A stretch of DNA of 6,168 nucleotides from Deltaproteobacteria bacterium (lineage in GTDB: Bacteria; Desulfobacterota; Desulfobulbia; Desulfobulbales; Desulfobulbaceae): contig JAADIK010000012.1 in NCBI GenBank assembly GCA_013151365.1, forward strand, positions 1 to 6,168. The letters are read 5' to 3'. This document shows positions 5,827-6,168 of the stretch, in pieces. The position numbers and the translations under genes are program-made. The notes under the pieces were generated by a model. That model saw only the letters and a list, made by a program, of their open reading frames with translations, made no database searches and was not told where the DNA came from. Positions within the stretch are counted from its first letter, which is position 1; every line of letters starts with the position of its first letter.

Positions 5827-6168
5827 GCAATGAAAAAAATCCGGGTCCCGGCCGCAGTAACTGATCACAGGGAGTGAAACTCTGCGCTATTCCTTACATC
5901 CAACCTGTAAGCCGCCACAGGCGCCACAGATTTACGTAGTCGCTGCCGTTCGCTATAGTCCCTCTATGCGGGCGGGAGTGACCGCGTGAAGATGGGGTGC
6001 CTGTGACGACTTACAGGCCGCAACAATCCGGCAGCTCCGGAGACCCGCAAAAGAGCAAGAGCAAGGGCCGGGGCGGAAGTCTGCTTTTCGGTGATATCGG
6101 GCGGAGCGGGAGGAATCCGGATGAACGGAAAACCGAGGCTGGAATTAATTTTTTTTGCGGCCCAATAG
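5827..6168. other. Region without a convincing gene, dominated by a long hairpin
   Basis: No open frame here has both credible length and composition. The stretch holds a tight CCGGGTCCCGG palindrome (5841-5851), a TGATCA palindrome (5862-5867), the 114-nt hairpin at 5904-6017, a short repeated AGAGCA (6052-6063), a purine-rich stretch, and at the right edge a well-spaced Shine-Dalgarno with a 15-codon frame ending at the last base. On the minus strand the tight palindrome is followed by A and then seven T, which could weakly terminate transcripts arriving from the right. No tRNA fold was recognised. Confidence 0.5.
5904..6017 (+). repeat. 114-nt imperfect inverted repeat (long hairpin)
   Basis: Bases 5904-5953 pair in register with 5968-6017 with no insertions or deletions. 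By hand count there are 37 Watson-Crick pairs, 6 G-U pairs if the plus strand is RNA, and 7 mismatches. The minus-strand RNA would have 37 pairs, 2 G-U and 11 mismatches, so the plus strand folds better. The outer 19 positions (5904-5922 with 5999-6017) differ at only two places. The tip closes with four more pairs (5955-5958 with 5964-5967) around a 5-nt loop. It could be a structured RNA, a small palindromic mobile element or a recombination site. I do not recognise the family. Confidence 0.75.

Noticed and set aside
5898..6017. Integron attC site, because ATCCAAC at 5898-5904 fits RYYYAAC next to an imperfect palindrome.
   Set aside because: The complementary GTTRRRY core site is missing at the right end and there is no integrase or cassette gene.

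Overview
The window looks like a piece of a Gram-negative, probably anaerobic bacterial chromosome. A Desulfobacterota (delta-proteobacterial) origin is my best guess. It rests on a SelB selenocysteine factor next to an Mrp-type Fe-S ATPase with cysteine-rich ends, and on general protein flavour; it was not confirmed by any search. All five confident genes lie on the minus strand, so transcription runs from high to low coordinates.

Reading in that direction, 5827-6168 holds no convincing gene but contains a striking 114-nt imperfect hairpin. A candidate promoter then precedes an Mrp/NBP35-family Fe-S cluster carrier ATPase (4782-5744), followed by a GC-rich terminator-like hairpin. Next is a YcbL-like (glyoxalase II-like) metallo-beta-lactamase hydrolase (4060-4701). 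SelB (2012-3937) follows after a 122-nt gap with its own candidate promoter. A complete cyanase gene, cynS (1442-1885), is next, without carbonic anhydrase or transporter genes nearby.

A complete ISL3-family insertion sequence (41-1354) sits 87 bp beyond the cynS stop codon. It has perfect 25-bp terminal inverted repeats and an intact 401-residue transposase. To the eye it is more AT-rich than its neighbours, and it is the one clearly mobile item.

The chromosomal genes do not form an obvious single pathway. Mrp (Fe-S delivery) and SelB (selenocysteine insertion) would both support anaerobic metalloenzymes such as formate dehydrogenases or hydrogenases. The hydrolase may detoxify thioesters, and cyanase removes cyanate. 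The same-strand arrangement with gaps of 80-126 nt suggests several short transcription units rather than one tight operon.

The items most worth a second look are the 114-nt hairpin near the right end, the hairpin that covers the transposase start codon, and the cysteine-rich tails of the Mrp protein. I saw no clear evidence of a wholly new multi-gene system.
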